This document shows, piece by piece, positions 17,129 to 25,471 of a stretch of DNA of 64,000 nt. The notes beneath the pieces were generated by a model. It was not told the origin of the DNA. It worked only from the letters and a program-made list of their open reading frames with translations, and searched no databases. A program made the position numbers and the translations under genes. Origin of the DNA: Rhizobiales bacterium Y(2018) (GTDB taxonomy: Bacteria; Pseudomonadota; Alphaproteobacteria; Rhizobiales; Aestuariivirgaceae); assembly GCA_005502925.1 (NCBI GenBank), contig SCPD01000003.1:248001-312000 (forward strand), given 5' to 3'. The stretch's first letter is position 1. Every line of letters begins with the position of its first letter.

Positions 17129-19135
17129 TCACTCGGCCGTCGCGCGGGCGATCTGCTGGATCTTGATGATGACGAATTCGGCGGGCTTCAGCGGTGCGAA
17201 GCCGACCTCGATATTGACGATGCCGTTATCGATATCGCTCTGCGTCGTCGTCTCCCCGTCGCATTTGACGAAATAAGCCTCGTTCGGCGTCGAGCCCTGG
17301 AAAGCGCTCTGACGGAACAGGTCCTGCATGAAGGCCCCGATATTGAGCCGGATCTGCGACCACAGCGGCTCGTCATTGGGCTCGAACACCACCCATTTGG
17401 TGCCGCGATAAAGGCTCTCCTCGAGGAACAGGGTCGTGCGGCGGACGGGCAGGTATTTCCAGTCGGAAGCGAGCGCGTCCGCGCCTTCGAGCGTGCGCGC
17501 ACCCCAGCAGATATTGCTGAAGATCGGGAAATTGCGCAGGCAGTTGACGCCGAGCGGATTGAGCGTGCCGTTTTCGAGATCGGTCATCACATAAGTGAGG
17601 CTCTCGACATTGCGTAATCTGGCATCGGTGCCGGCCGGTGCTTTCCAGACGCCGCGCGCCGTGTCCGTCCTCGCCCACAGTCCCGCAATGGTGCCGCTCG
17701 CCGCCAGCGAGCGCTGGCGGTTCTGGTTGAGCGGATCGGGCGTGAAGGTGCGTGGATAATAGACGGCTGAATTCGGATGCCTGAGCGATTCATTGGCGGC
17801 GAGCCAGGTCTGCATCTGATCGATGGAGACGACACTGTCCGGAATGTCGATGATGATCATCGAGCGCCGGCTCTCGGCATAGGTGATCGCTTCCGCATAG
17901 ACCGATAAGGCGCCCGACTGACCCAGACGCGGCGCATCGGGAATGGCGATGATGTTCACCAGGTCCATGTCGTCGATCGCATAAAGCCCGGTCTTGAGCC
18001 CGGCATTGCCGCGGAAGGCCCCGGCGGGCACCAGGTAATTGCCGCTTGCCGGATCGATGATGGTGCCGTCGGCACCACTGCCGGCGGTCGGCAGGAACTG
18101 CAAGGGGCGCGTCGAGAGCGGAGCCGAAAGCCCGTAATTCACGGCGTCAGGGCCGGCGAAGGTAAAGGTCGCGGTCGGCTCGAAGGGCTGGGCGCCCTTG
18201 CCGGCGATGACGACGAAACGGCGCGGATTGGTCACAGAGCCGGCACCGATGATATCGACCGTGGCTCCGGTAAAATAGGCACGGAATTCCGCCGGGATCG
18301 ACGCCCCTGCTCCCGCCGAGCGCAAGGCCGTCTGCAAACCGGCCGCCCATTCGGTGAAGCCGCCTGTGGCCGTTGCCGGAATGGTCAAGGCGATCGCCCC
18401 CGGCGCCACGCTCAGGCTGACCGTGATGTCCTTGATGTCGGCGAAAGGCGGCACCGCCGCGGCGAGATCGGCGCCCACCGTGCCATTCGCGGCCGGCGGC
18501 GTCATATCGCTCAGCGCCGATGCGCGGCTGACCTGGATCAGTCGCGAACCCTGATTAACCACATCGACGGCGTAATTCGCCGTGTCCGGCTTCATCGTCA
18601 GATTGCGGAAGCTCTCGGTCTGCAGCACCGTGGTACGGTTGCCCGAGATCGCCACCTCGCTGACGAAGAGATTGAATAATGTGTCGGTCGCCGCACTCAC
18701 ATGCTCGACCTCCAGCCTGAGGAAATTGCCCCAGTCGCCCGGATTGGCCGCCGATCCGCCGCGAATACGCCGTCCGGCGGTGAATTTCAGGATCGCGGCG
18801 CCGCCGAAACTGGCGAGCGTGCCGTTGGCGGCGGCGGTGACGGCAGCGATCGGTCCCGCTACCGGTCCCGGCTGGCCGATGCGCACCACCCAAGCCTCGG
18901 TGCCGCCATTGAGAAAAAATTGCTGGATCGCATAGGAAGCCTCGCTCGACCGGTCGAGCCCGCCATATTCGCGCTCGAAGTCGGCGGCGCTTAAAAGCCG
19001 CACGGCCTCGTCGAGCAGACCTTTGCGGAAGGTCCCGACAAAGACGGCCGTCGATGTCGCGACCGCGGCAACGGGGCGAACACCGCTCGAGATTTCTTCA
19101 ACATAGACACCGGGATAAGTGGGGCGAACAGGCAC
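17129..19135 (-). CDS. eCIS contractile tail sheath protein
   Basis: A 668-aa sheath protein. The N-terminus has YPGVYVEEI (residues 7-15), the classic sheath start. The C-terminal third has GARTLEGADALASDWKYLPV, then LEESLYRGTKWVVFEPNDEP, then the last strand with FAPLKPAEFVIIKIQQIAR, all hallmarks of phage-tail-like sheaths. The variable domain at about 150-400 is exposed in homologues. GTG 19135 is chosen as start because GGAGGT lies 7 nt upstream; the ATG at 19162 has none. It is the first gene of the eCIS operon, and the only sheath gene seen. Confidence 0.94.
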   Translation of the reverse strand: MPVRPTYPGVYVEEISSGVRPVAAVATSTAVFVGTFRKGLLDEAVRLLSAADFEREYGGLDRSSEASYAIQQFFLNGGTEAWVVRIGQPGPVAGPIAAVTAAANGTLASFGGAAILKFTAGRRIRGGSAANPGDWGNFLRLEVEHVSAATDTLFNLFVSEVAISGNRTTVLQTESFRNLTMKPDTANYAVDVVNQGSRLIQVSRASALSDMTPPAANGTVGADLAAAVPPFADIKDITVSLSVAPGAIALTIPATATGGFTEWAAGLQTALRSAGAGASIPAEFRAYFTGATVDIIGAGSVTNPRRFVVIAGKGAQPFEPTATFTFAGPDAVNYGLSAPLSTRPLQFLPTAGSGADGTIIDPASGNYLVPAGAFRGNAGLKTGLYAIDDMDLVNIIAIPDAPRLGQSGALSVYAEAITYAESRRSMIIIDIPDSVVSIDQMQTWLAANESLRHPNSAVYYPRTFTPDPLNQNRQRSLAASGTIAGLWARTDTARGVWKAPAGTDARLRNVESLTYVMTDLENGTLNPLGVNCLRNFPIFSNICWGARTLEGADALASDWKYLPVRRTTLFLEESLYRGTKWVVFEPNDEPLWSQIRLNIGAFMQDLFRQSAFQGSTPNEAYFVKCDGETTTQSDIDNGIVNIEVGFAPLKPAEFVIIKIQQIARATAE

Positions 19136-19235
19136 GGGCGCACCTCCATCTGGCCAGCACATGCCTGCGCTCGCTCAGCCAAAATCCAACTCCGCCCTCT
19201 CACTTTGCGCAGGCTTAGTTCAGATCTCGCCCTCA

Positions 19236-19268
19236 TGTTGAGTATACAACAGGAAGGGTGAGAGTCCA
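19236..19268 (-). promoter_or_regulatory. candidate eCIS promoter with overlapping inverted repeat
   Basis: Read on the minus strand, TGGACT and TATACT are spaced by 16 bp, a fair sigma70-type match about 100 bp ahead of the sheath start. The TATACT lies inside an inverted repeat TGTTG-6 nt-CAACA at 19236-19251 that contains a GTATAC core, so a repressor bound there would block the promoter. Both are assigned by eye. Confidence 0.4.
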
Positions 19269-19442
19269 GTTACTATTGCAGAAGGTCACATGCTGTTGTG
19301 TGAGAAATACCACAAGATCGTGACAATGGCCGTCGATTGCGATGAATTGTCTTGAAATGAAACGAATCTCATAGGCGACATGGAACCGAAGGAACACTTG
19401 TACATTGTCTAATGCAATAGGACGCTCTCGCGGGCGCCCCTA

Positions 19443-19555
19443 GATCACGACCACTTCAGCTCGATTCGAGCTGAAGTGGTAAACGTGATCGGAATCTTAA
19501 GGTTTAGCGCGTGATCGGACGGAAAACCGGAACCCACTTTTCCTGATCACGCGCT
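19443..19555. repeat. composite palindromic intergenic repeat
   Basis: Two nested hairpins in tandem. The first (19443-19490) has outer arms GATCACG/CGTGATC and inner 15-bp perfect arms around ACCACTTCAGCTCGA. The second (19506-19555) has 11-bp perfect arms AGCGCGTGATC/GATCACGCGCT enclosing GGAAAA/TTTTCC. The GTGATC-plus-GGAAAA-plus-TTTTCC layout is like small palindromic elements dispersed in rhizobial genomes. Not a gene; it may affect mRNA ends or be a non-autonomous mobile repeat. Confidence 0.75.
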
Positions 19556-19660
19556 ATATGAACTCGTCGTAACCTGGCCGCCGGTCGATTGTTCGCCCCC
19601 AGTCAATATGTGATTCAGCAGACGACAATGGGCCGGGCCGCTCCAATAAAAGAGAGTCCC

Positions 19661-20185
19661 ATGAACGCTCGTGATTCCAAATCCTTGCGCACTGCTCCCC
19701 TCAAAACCCCCAGCGACCTCAAGTCCAATGCCGTACGCGATATTGCCGGCGCGCTGAACATACTGCTGGCGGATGCCTTCGCCCTCTATATGAAGACGAA
19801 GAATTTCCACTGGCATGTCTCGGGCCCGCATTTCCGCGACTATCACCTGCTTCTCGACGAGCAGGCGGCCCAGATCTACGCCGCCACCGATGACATGGCG
19901 GAGCGCGCCCGCAAGATCGGCGGTACGACACTGCGCTCGATCGGCCATATCGCGCGGCTGCAGCGCATCAAGGACAATGACGCGGAATTCGTCACGCCGC
20001 TCGACATGCTGGCGGAACTGCGCGAGGACAATAAGCAGATGGTGACCAGCCTCCGGGAAGTCCACGATCTGTGCGATGAGCATGGCGATGTGGCGACTGC
20101 CAGCCTGATCGAGAACTGGATCGACGAAGCCGAAAGACGCATCTGGTTCCTGTTCGAGGCGACACGGACAGGCGTCAGCGGTTAA
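19661..20185 (+). CDS. dps: Dps-family ferritin-like DNA-protection protein
   Basis: A 174-aa member of the Dps/ferritin-like family. The intersubunit ferroxidase ligands are all visible: H50, H62, D66, D77 and E81, in KTKNFHWHVSGPHF and the following helix. Dps dodecamers oxidise Fe(II) with peroxide, store iron and can coat DNA in stress. The N-terminal 20 residues carry several Lys/Arg, as in DNA-binding Dps. Start ATG 19661 follows GAGAG; the upstream in-frame ATG 19589 lacks a ribosome site. It is monocistronic, divergent from the eCIS operon and followed by a hairpin terminator. Confidence in family is high. Confidence 0.93.
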   Translation: MNARDSKSLRTAPLKTPSDLKSNAVRDIAGALNILLADAFALYMKTKNFHWHVSGPHFRDYHLLLDEQAAQIYAATDDMAERARKIGGTTLRSIGHIARLQRIKDNDAEFVTPLDMLAELREDNKQMVTSLREVHDLCDEHGDVATASLIENWIDEAERRIWFLFEATRTGVSG

Positions 20186-20213
20186 CGCTACCCAGCAGAA
20201 CTTGTCCCACCGA

Positions 20214-20240
20214 AGCGCCGACCCGTGTCGGCGCTTTCGT
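20214..20240 (+). terminator. terminator-like hairpin after dps
   Basis: Perfect 9-bp stem AGCGCCGAC/GTCGGCGCT with a 4-nt loop, followed by the T-rich TTTCGTCGTT, 28 bp past the dps stop. The T-tract is imperfect. Confidence 0.6.
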
Positions 20241-20302
20241 CGTTCAGAATCAGCGTCAAAGAGCGCATTAGTAAGGGAATTGGAGACTTTCGCAGGACTC
20301 AA

Positions 20303-20324
20303 TTGACTATAGTATACCGTATGC
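20303..20324 (+). promoter_or_regulatory. candidate promoter and GntR operator (copy 1)
   Basis: TTGACT (20303-20308) is followed after 2 bp by AGTATACCGTATGC (20311-20324), whose core ATAC-C-GTAT is an odd-centred palindrome typical of GntR/FCD operators. The same 14 bases recur at 22333-22346 behind TTGACA. It lies 26 bp before the GntR gene, so autoregulation is likely. Confidence 0.65.
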
Positions 20325-20349
20325 TAAGGGTAGCCAATGAGAGGGGGCC

Positions 20350-21114
20350 ATGTCAGGCCGCCTCATTAAGAGCACGCAGAGCATGGTGACACAATCGAAG
20401 GCGCGCTTGCGCAAAAGTCCGGTCAAAGGCTGGACTCCGGGTGCTGCGGCCTCACCGCTTTCCCCCATCGAACGCAGCAAGACGACCGCCGACGAGGTCG
20501 AAGAGCGCCTCATCATGGCCATCGCCATGGGCGACAAGGCGGCCGGCGAACGCATCACCGAGGCCGAGCTCGCCCAGGCTCTCAATGTCAGCCGCGTTCC
20601 CGCCCGCGAGGCGATGCAGAAGCTCCTTCTGCGCGGCATCCTGGTCGAAAGCGAGCAACGCGGCCTGCGCGTCACCGATTACGGCGAGGAGCGGATCGCC
20701 GAATTGTTCGAATTGCGTTTCGCGATCGAAAAGATCATCTTCCAGCATGTCATGCGCTCGAGCCGCGGCCGCGCCCAGCTCATTGCAGAGCTCGAAGCCA
20801 TTATCGGCCAGATGCGTGAATTGTCAGGCTCGGGCGATCCGGTTTTGCTGGGCTCGATCGATCTCGATTTTCACCGCGCCGTCGCCAAGCATTCCGGCAA
20901 TGTGCTCGCCGCCAAGATCTGGGAAGGCCTCGCCCAGCATATGCTGATCATCTTCTGCCGCGACTGGACCACCGCGAAGGACCGGACCGGCGAGGTCAAG
21001 CTGCATGAGCAGCTGATCGACTTCATCCGTAACGGCGCGCCAAAGGACATCGACGATGTGCTGAAGAAGCACTTCACCGATCCCGCCAGCCGGACCCGCA
21101 CGCTCAAGAGCTGA
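20350..21114 (+). CDS. GntR family regulator, FadR/FCD subfamily
   Basis: A 254-aa transcription factor. A winged helix-turn-helix covers about residues 45-115, with the recognition part LNVSRVPAREAMQKLLLRGIL typical of GntR proteins. The C-terminal FCD domain (about 120-245) carries DLDFHRAVAKHSGN, with Asp and His residues that bind metal in family members. A basic N-terminal extension of ~40 residues is unusual. ATG 20350 follows GAGGGGG. It probably represses itself and the downstream deacylase-transporter genes through the identical operator copies; the effector is likely an acid or amino-acid substrate of these genes (inference). Confidence 0.92.
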   Translation: MSGRLIKSTQSMVTQSKARLRKSPVKGWTPGAAASPLSPIERSKTTADEVEERLIMAIAMGDKAAGERITEAELAQALNVSRVPAREAMQKLLLRGILVESEQRGLRVTDYGEERIAELFELRFAIEKIIFQHVMRSSRGRAQLIAELEAIIGQMRELSGSGDPVLLGSIDLDFHRAVAKHSGNVLAAKIWEGLAQHMLIIFCRDWTTAKDRTGEVKLHEQLIDFIRNGAPKDIDDVLKKHFTDPASRTRTLKS

Positions 21115-21159
21115 TTGGCGCTTCGGCCCGTCTCATAAAACAAAGAACAGGACGCCTTC

Positions 21160-22296
21160 ATGAAGATCCACTCCGTCGACTGCCTTGGCCTGTTCGGCAA
21201 ATCGCCCAAGGGCGGATGGAGCAACGAGATCCAGCCGGACGATTCCGTCCATGCCCTGGTCATCATCAAAACCGATGAAGGCCAAGTCGGCATCGGCAGC
21301 GTCTTCACCGATGCGCGCCTCGTCGAAGCCGCGCTCGGCGTGCTGCGCCCCCTACTTATCGGCGAAAGCATCGAGCCGATGCGGGTCAGCGAGAAGCTGC
21401 ATCAGAACACCTTCTGGATGGGGCGCGGCGGCAGTCTGACCCATGCGATCTCCGGCATCGACATCGCGCTCTGGGATATTTTTGGCAAGGTGACAGGCCA
21501 GCCGATCGGCCGCCTGCTCGGCGGACGTTATCGCGACAAGGTCAAGGCCTATGCCTCGATCCTCATGGAAATGCCGGAGCTGATGCGCGAGCGCACCGCT
21601 TTCTATCGCGCGCAGGGTTTCCGCGCCATCAAGATCGGCTGGGGTCCATTCGGCCGCCGCGGCAGCGCCAAGCTCGATGAGGACATCGTGCGCGCGGCGC
21701 GCGAAGGCGCGGGCGATGATTGCCTGTTGATGGTCGATGCCGGGGCGAGCGACGCCTTCTGGCCCAACGGGCTCAACTGGGCCGTCAACGCCGCCCAGAT
21801 GCTCAAGGACTATGACGTGCGCTGGTTCGAGGAAGCGCTGGTGCCGGATGCGATGGAAGATTTCAAGCAATTGCGGCAGCGCAGTCCCGTGCCGATCGCG
21901 ACGGGCGAATGCATCACCCGCCGGCAGAACTACCTGCCGTGGTTCGAGAACCGCGCCCTCGATATCGTACAGCCGGACGTCACCAAGGTCGGCGGCATTT
22001 CGGAGCAGATCCAGATCGCCCGCATGGCCAACGAATTCGGCATTCAATATATCGGCCATGGCTGGAACACCGCGGTCGGCCTTGCCGCCGATCTGCAGAT
22101 CGCCGCGGCGGTCCCCACTGCCGAGCTCGTCGAATATATCGGCGGCTCGCCCTATGTCGACGACATCACCGTAGGTGGATGGAAGCTCGACAAGGACGGC
22201 ATGCTCGCCATTCCCGATGCGCCGGGCCTCGGCATCAGCCTCGATCGCACCGCTGTGCGCGAGCTGACGCGCAATGCCGACGCCATTCTCGGGTGA
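21160..22296 (+). CDS. enolase-superfamily (mandelate racemase/muconate lactonizing) enzyme
   Basis: A 378-aa member of the MR/MLE subgroup of the enolase superfamily, which abstracts a proton alpha to a carboxylate. Visible active-site residues: K158 in AIKIGWG, metal ligands D193, E224 or E225 and E250, and H300 in GHGWN, the general base position of mandelate-racemase-type sugar-acid dehydratases. The second Lys of the usual KxK is replaced by Gly (K-I-G), so a dehydratase rather than racemase is more likely. Substrate is unknown. It lies 45 bp after the GntR gene and before the deacylase; a shared pathway is likely. Confidence 0.9.
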   Translation: MKIHSVDCLGLFGKSPKGGWSNEIQPDDSVHALVIIKTDEGQVGIGSVFTDARLVEAALGVLRPLLIGESIEPMRVSEKLHQNTFWMGRGGSLTHAISGIDIALWDIFGKVTGQPIGRLLGGRYRDKVKAYASILMEMPELMRERTAFYRAQGFRAIKIGWGPFGRRGSAKLDEDIVRAAREGAGDDCLLMVDAGASDAFWPNGLNWAVNAAQMLKDYDVRWFEEALVPDAMEDFKQLRQRSPVPIATGECITRRQNYLPWFENRALDIVQPDVTKVGGISEQIQIARMANEFGIQYIGHGWNTAVGLAADLQIAAAVPTAELVEYIGGSPYVDDITVGGWKLDKDGMLAIPDAPGLGISLDRTAVRELTRNADAILG

Positions 22297-22323
22297 CACG
22301 AGCCCTCGTCGGGTAAAGTCATC

Positions 22324-22346
22324 TTGACATTCAGTATACCGTATGC
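22324..22346 (+). promoter_or_regulatory. candidate promoter and GntR operator (copy 2)
   Basis: A perfect -35 box TTGACA (22324-22329), 3 bp, then AGTATACCGTATGC (22333-22346), identical over 14 bases to the site in front of the GntR gene. It lies 37 bp before the deacylase start and would control the deacylase and peptide-type ABC importer genes. No clear -10 at 17 bp; the operator may overlap it. Confidence 0.65.
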
Positions 22347-22382
22347 GGAAATCAACCAAAAAGGTCCCTGGGAGGATATATA

Positions 22383-23426
22383 ATGAGTGACGTGAAGCTG
22401 GAGCGGTCGCGGATCACCAATCCGGTCGACTTCGACAAGGCCGGCCGGCAGGCGGGCGTGCTCAGAGCTCCGTTGTCGCGCAATAATTCCGGCTGGGGTG
22501 TCGTCGAGATCCCGATCTATTCCTTCAAGAACGGTTCCGGCCCCACCATCCTCATCACCGGCGGCATTCATGGTGATGAATATGAAGGCCCGATCGCCAT
22601 CACGCGTCTTGCTCAGACGCTCGACCCGGCACGTATCCAGGGCCGGGTGATCCTGATCCCCGCTTTCAACATGCCGGCCGTCCTCAACGACACGCGGCTC
22701 AGCCCGGTCGACAACCGCGACATGAATCGCTGCTTCCCCGGCAATCCGCGCGGCACCTTCTCGGAGATGCTGGCGCATTTCCTCGACAGCAATGTGCTGC
22801 CCTTCGCCGATGTGTCGCTCGATATGCACACGGCCGGCCATTCCTTCGATTCCGCTCTGTCGACCAACATGCATTATCTCGCCGACCCTGAGCGCCGGCA
22901 GAAGACCATGGCGGCGGCGGCGGCTTTCGGCGCCCCGTTCAACACCGTGTTCTGGGGCGTCGATGAAGGCGCCACCTTCACGTCCTGCGTCGAACGGCGT
23001 CAAATCATCTCGCTCGGCACCGAGCTCGGCGGCTGGGGCCGCGTCAATGTCGAGGGCGTGCGCATCGCACGGCGCGGCGTCGACAACATCCTCAAGCATT
23101 TCGGCGTCATCGAAGGCAAGCCCGACACACGCCAGCGCGACGGCTCGGCCGCGACGCGCCATATGATGGTGCGCGACCAGGCCTGCTACGCCTTCTCGCC
23201 GGCGAGCGCGCTTTTCGAGCCCACCAATATAGTCGGCGACACGGTGAAGGCCGGCGATCCAGCCGGCTGGCTGCATTTCGTCGAGGATGTCGATCGCCCC
23301 TCGATCGAAGTGCCCTATCCGCGCGACGGTGTGGTGTGGATGGCGGCAGGCCCCGGGCGCATCACGCGCGGTGATCCGGTCTCGGTCATCATGACGGATT
23401 ACGACGACAAACTCGCAGCCGGTTGA
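22383..23426 (+). CDS. succinylglutamate desuccinylase/aspartoacylase family deacylase (DoeB-like)
   Basis: A 347-aa zinc carboxypeptidase-fold deacylase. Zinc ligands are visible as H63 and E66 in GGIHGDEYEG and H149 in SLDMHTAG; the substrate-arginine region NRDMNRCFPG follows the family. The closest functional group I recognise is the N-acetyl-diaminobutyrate deacetylase DoeB/EutE of ectoine breakdown, but other N-acyl amino acids are possible. Strong GGGAGGAT ribosome site. It is the first gene after the second GntR operator and is followed 19 bp later by a peptide-type ABC importer, so the importer may bring in an N-acylated compound that this enzyme deacylates in the cytoplasm. Confidence 0.88.
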   Translation: MSDVKLERSRITNPVDFDKAGRQAGVLRAPLSRNNSGWGVVEIPIYSFKNGSGPTILITGGIHGDEYEGPIAITRLAQTLDPARIQGRVILIPAFNMPAVLNDTRLSPVDNRDMNRCFPGNPRGTFSEMLAHFLDSNVLPFADVSLDMHTAGHSFDSALSTNMHYLADPERRQKTMAAAAAFGAPFNTVFWGVDEGATFTSCVERRQIISLGTELGGWGRVNVEGVRIARRGVDNILKHFGVIEGKPDTRQRDGSAATRHMMVRDQACYAFSPASALFEPTNIVGDTVKAGDPAGWLHFVEDVDRPSIEVPYPRDGVVWMAAGPGRITRGDPVSVIMTDYDDKLAAG

Positions 23427-23445
23427 ATCAAAGGAAGCTCCTCGC

Positions 23446-24464
23446 ATGTCTGGGGCGCTGATCGATATCCGTAACCTGACCGTCCGCCTCAGCGGCGGAC
23501 GCGATGCCGTGCTGGTCGACGACGTGTCCTTCGCCGTCGGCAAAGGCGAGGTCCTGTGCATCGTCGGCGAGTCGGGCTGCGGCAAGACGGTGACCGCGCG
23601 CTCGATCATCGGTCTCACCCGGCATGATCCGCGTTTCAGCCTCTCGGGTGAAATCCATTTCGACGGGCGCGATTTGATGCGGCTCGGCGCCGATGAATTG
23701 CGCCAGGTGCAGGGCGCCGGCATCGCGATGATCTTCCAGGATCCGATGACCTCGCTCAATCCGCTGCACCGCATCGGGCGGCAGATCGGCGAGGTCCTGA
23801 CGCTACATGGCAAACACTCATCGGCGGAAATCCGGCGCCGCACGATCGAGCTTTTGCGGCAAGTCGGCATTCCCAATCCGGAAACGCGGATCGACGACTA
23901 TCCGCATCAGTTTTCGGGCGGCATGCGCCAGCGCGCCATGATCGCCATGGCGCTCGCCTGCTCGCCCTCGCTCCTCATCGCCGATGAGCCGACAACGGCG
24001 CTCGACGTCACCACCCAGAAGCAGATCCTGACCCTCATCAAGAAGCTGAAAGTCGATTATGGGATGGGCCTCATCCTGATCACCCATGATCTCGGCATCG
24101 TCGCCGAGATCGCCGACCGGGTCATGGTGATGTATGCCGGGCGCTGCGTCGAGATCGGCGCGGTGCGCGCCCTCTTCCGAACTCCGCAGCATCCCTATAC
24201 CGCCGGCCTCCTCGCCTCCATCCCCGCTGCCAATCGGGTGCGCGGCGAACGTCTGCCCTCGATCCGCGGCGTGCCGCCGATCCTCAGCGAAGGCCGTCCG
24301 CAAGGCTGCGCCTTCCTGCCGCGCTGCGATTTCGCCCTCGGGCAATGCCGCAATCTTCCGCCGCTCAGGGCGTCGGGTACCGACACGGATCATCTCGACC
24401 GCTGCTGGCTTAGCCCTGAGGTGAAAAACCAGACGCTGCGCCGTCTCCAAGAGGGGGCTGAGGC

Positions 24465-24468
<4 letters not shown>
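23446..24468 (+). CDS. dipeptide/oligopeptide ABC importer ATPase (DppD-like)
   Basis: A 340-aa ABC ATPase. Walker A GESGCGKT (about residue 43), signature FSGGM, Walker [13 protein letters not shown], and the C-terminal oligopeptide-transporter extension with a cysteine group ([10 protein letters not shown], then GQC) that may hold an iron-sulfur cluster or zinc, as in OppD/DppD. It pairs with the following ATPase, with which it overlaps by 4 bases (ATGA). Confidence 0.92.
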
Positions 24469-25469
<1,001 letters not shown>

Positions 25470-25471
25470 AC

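Larger units (their letters stand above)
19136..19660. other. 525-bp intergenic region between eCIS operon and dps
   Basis: No convincing gene is present. It holds a candidate leftward promoter for the eCIS operon, an inverted repeat overlapping it, and a composite palindromic repeat nearer dps (separate entries). Base composition is lower in GC than the flanking genes between about 19240 and 19430, as expected for a regulatory region. Confidence 0.7.

Noticed and set aside
1-19135. Type VI secretion system
   Set aside because: No TssJLM membrane complex, Hcp, ClpV or VgrG-fused hub; the Pvc16-like cap, ATPase type and CIS_tube/LysM proteins fit eCIS.
1-19135. Complete prophage
   Set aside because: No integrase, terminase, portal or capsid gene in the window, no attachment repeats seen, and base use matches the rest of the sequence.
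19443-19555. CRISPR array
   Set aside because: The two palindromes differ, with no direct repeats and equal-sized spacers.
22152-23876. 574-codon minus-strand frame opposite the deacylase
   Set aside because: Shadow that spans two real genes and the operator region; no family residues.
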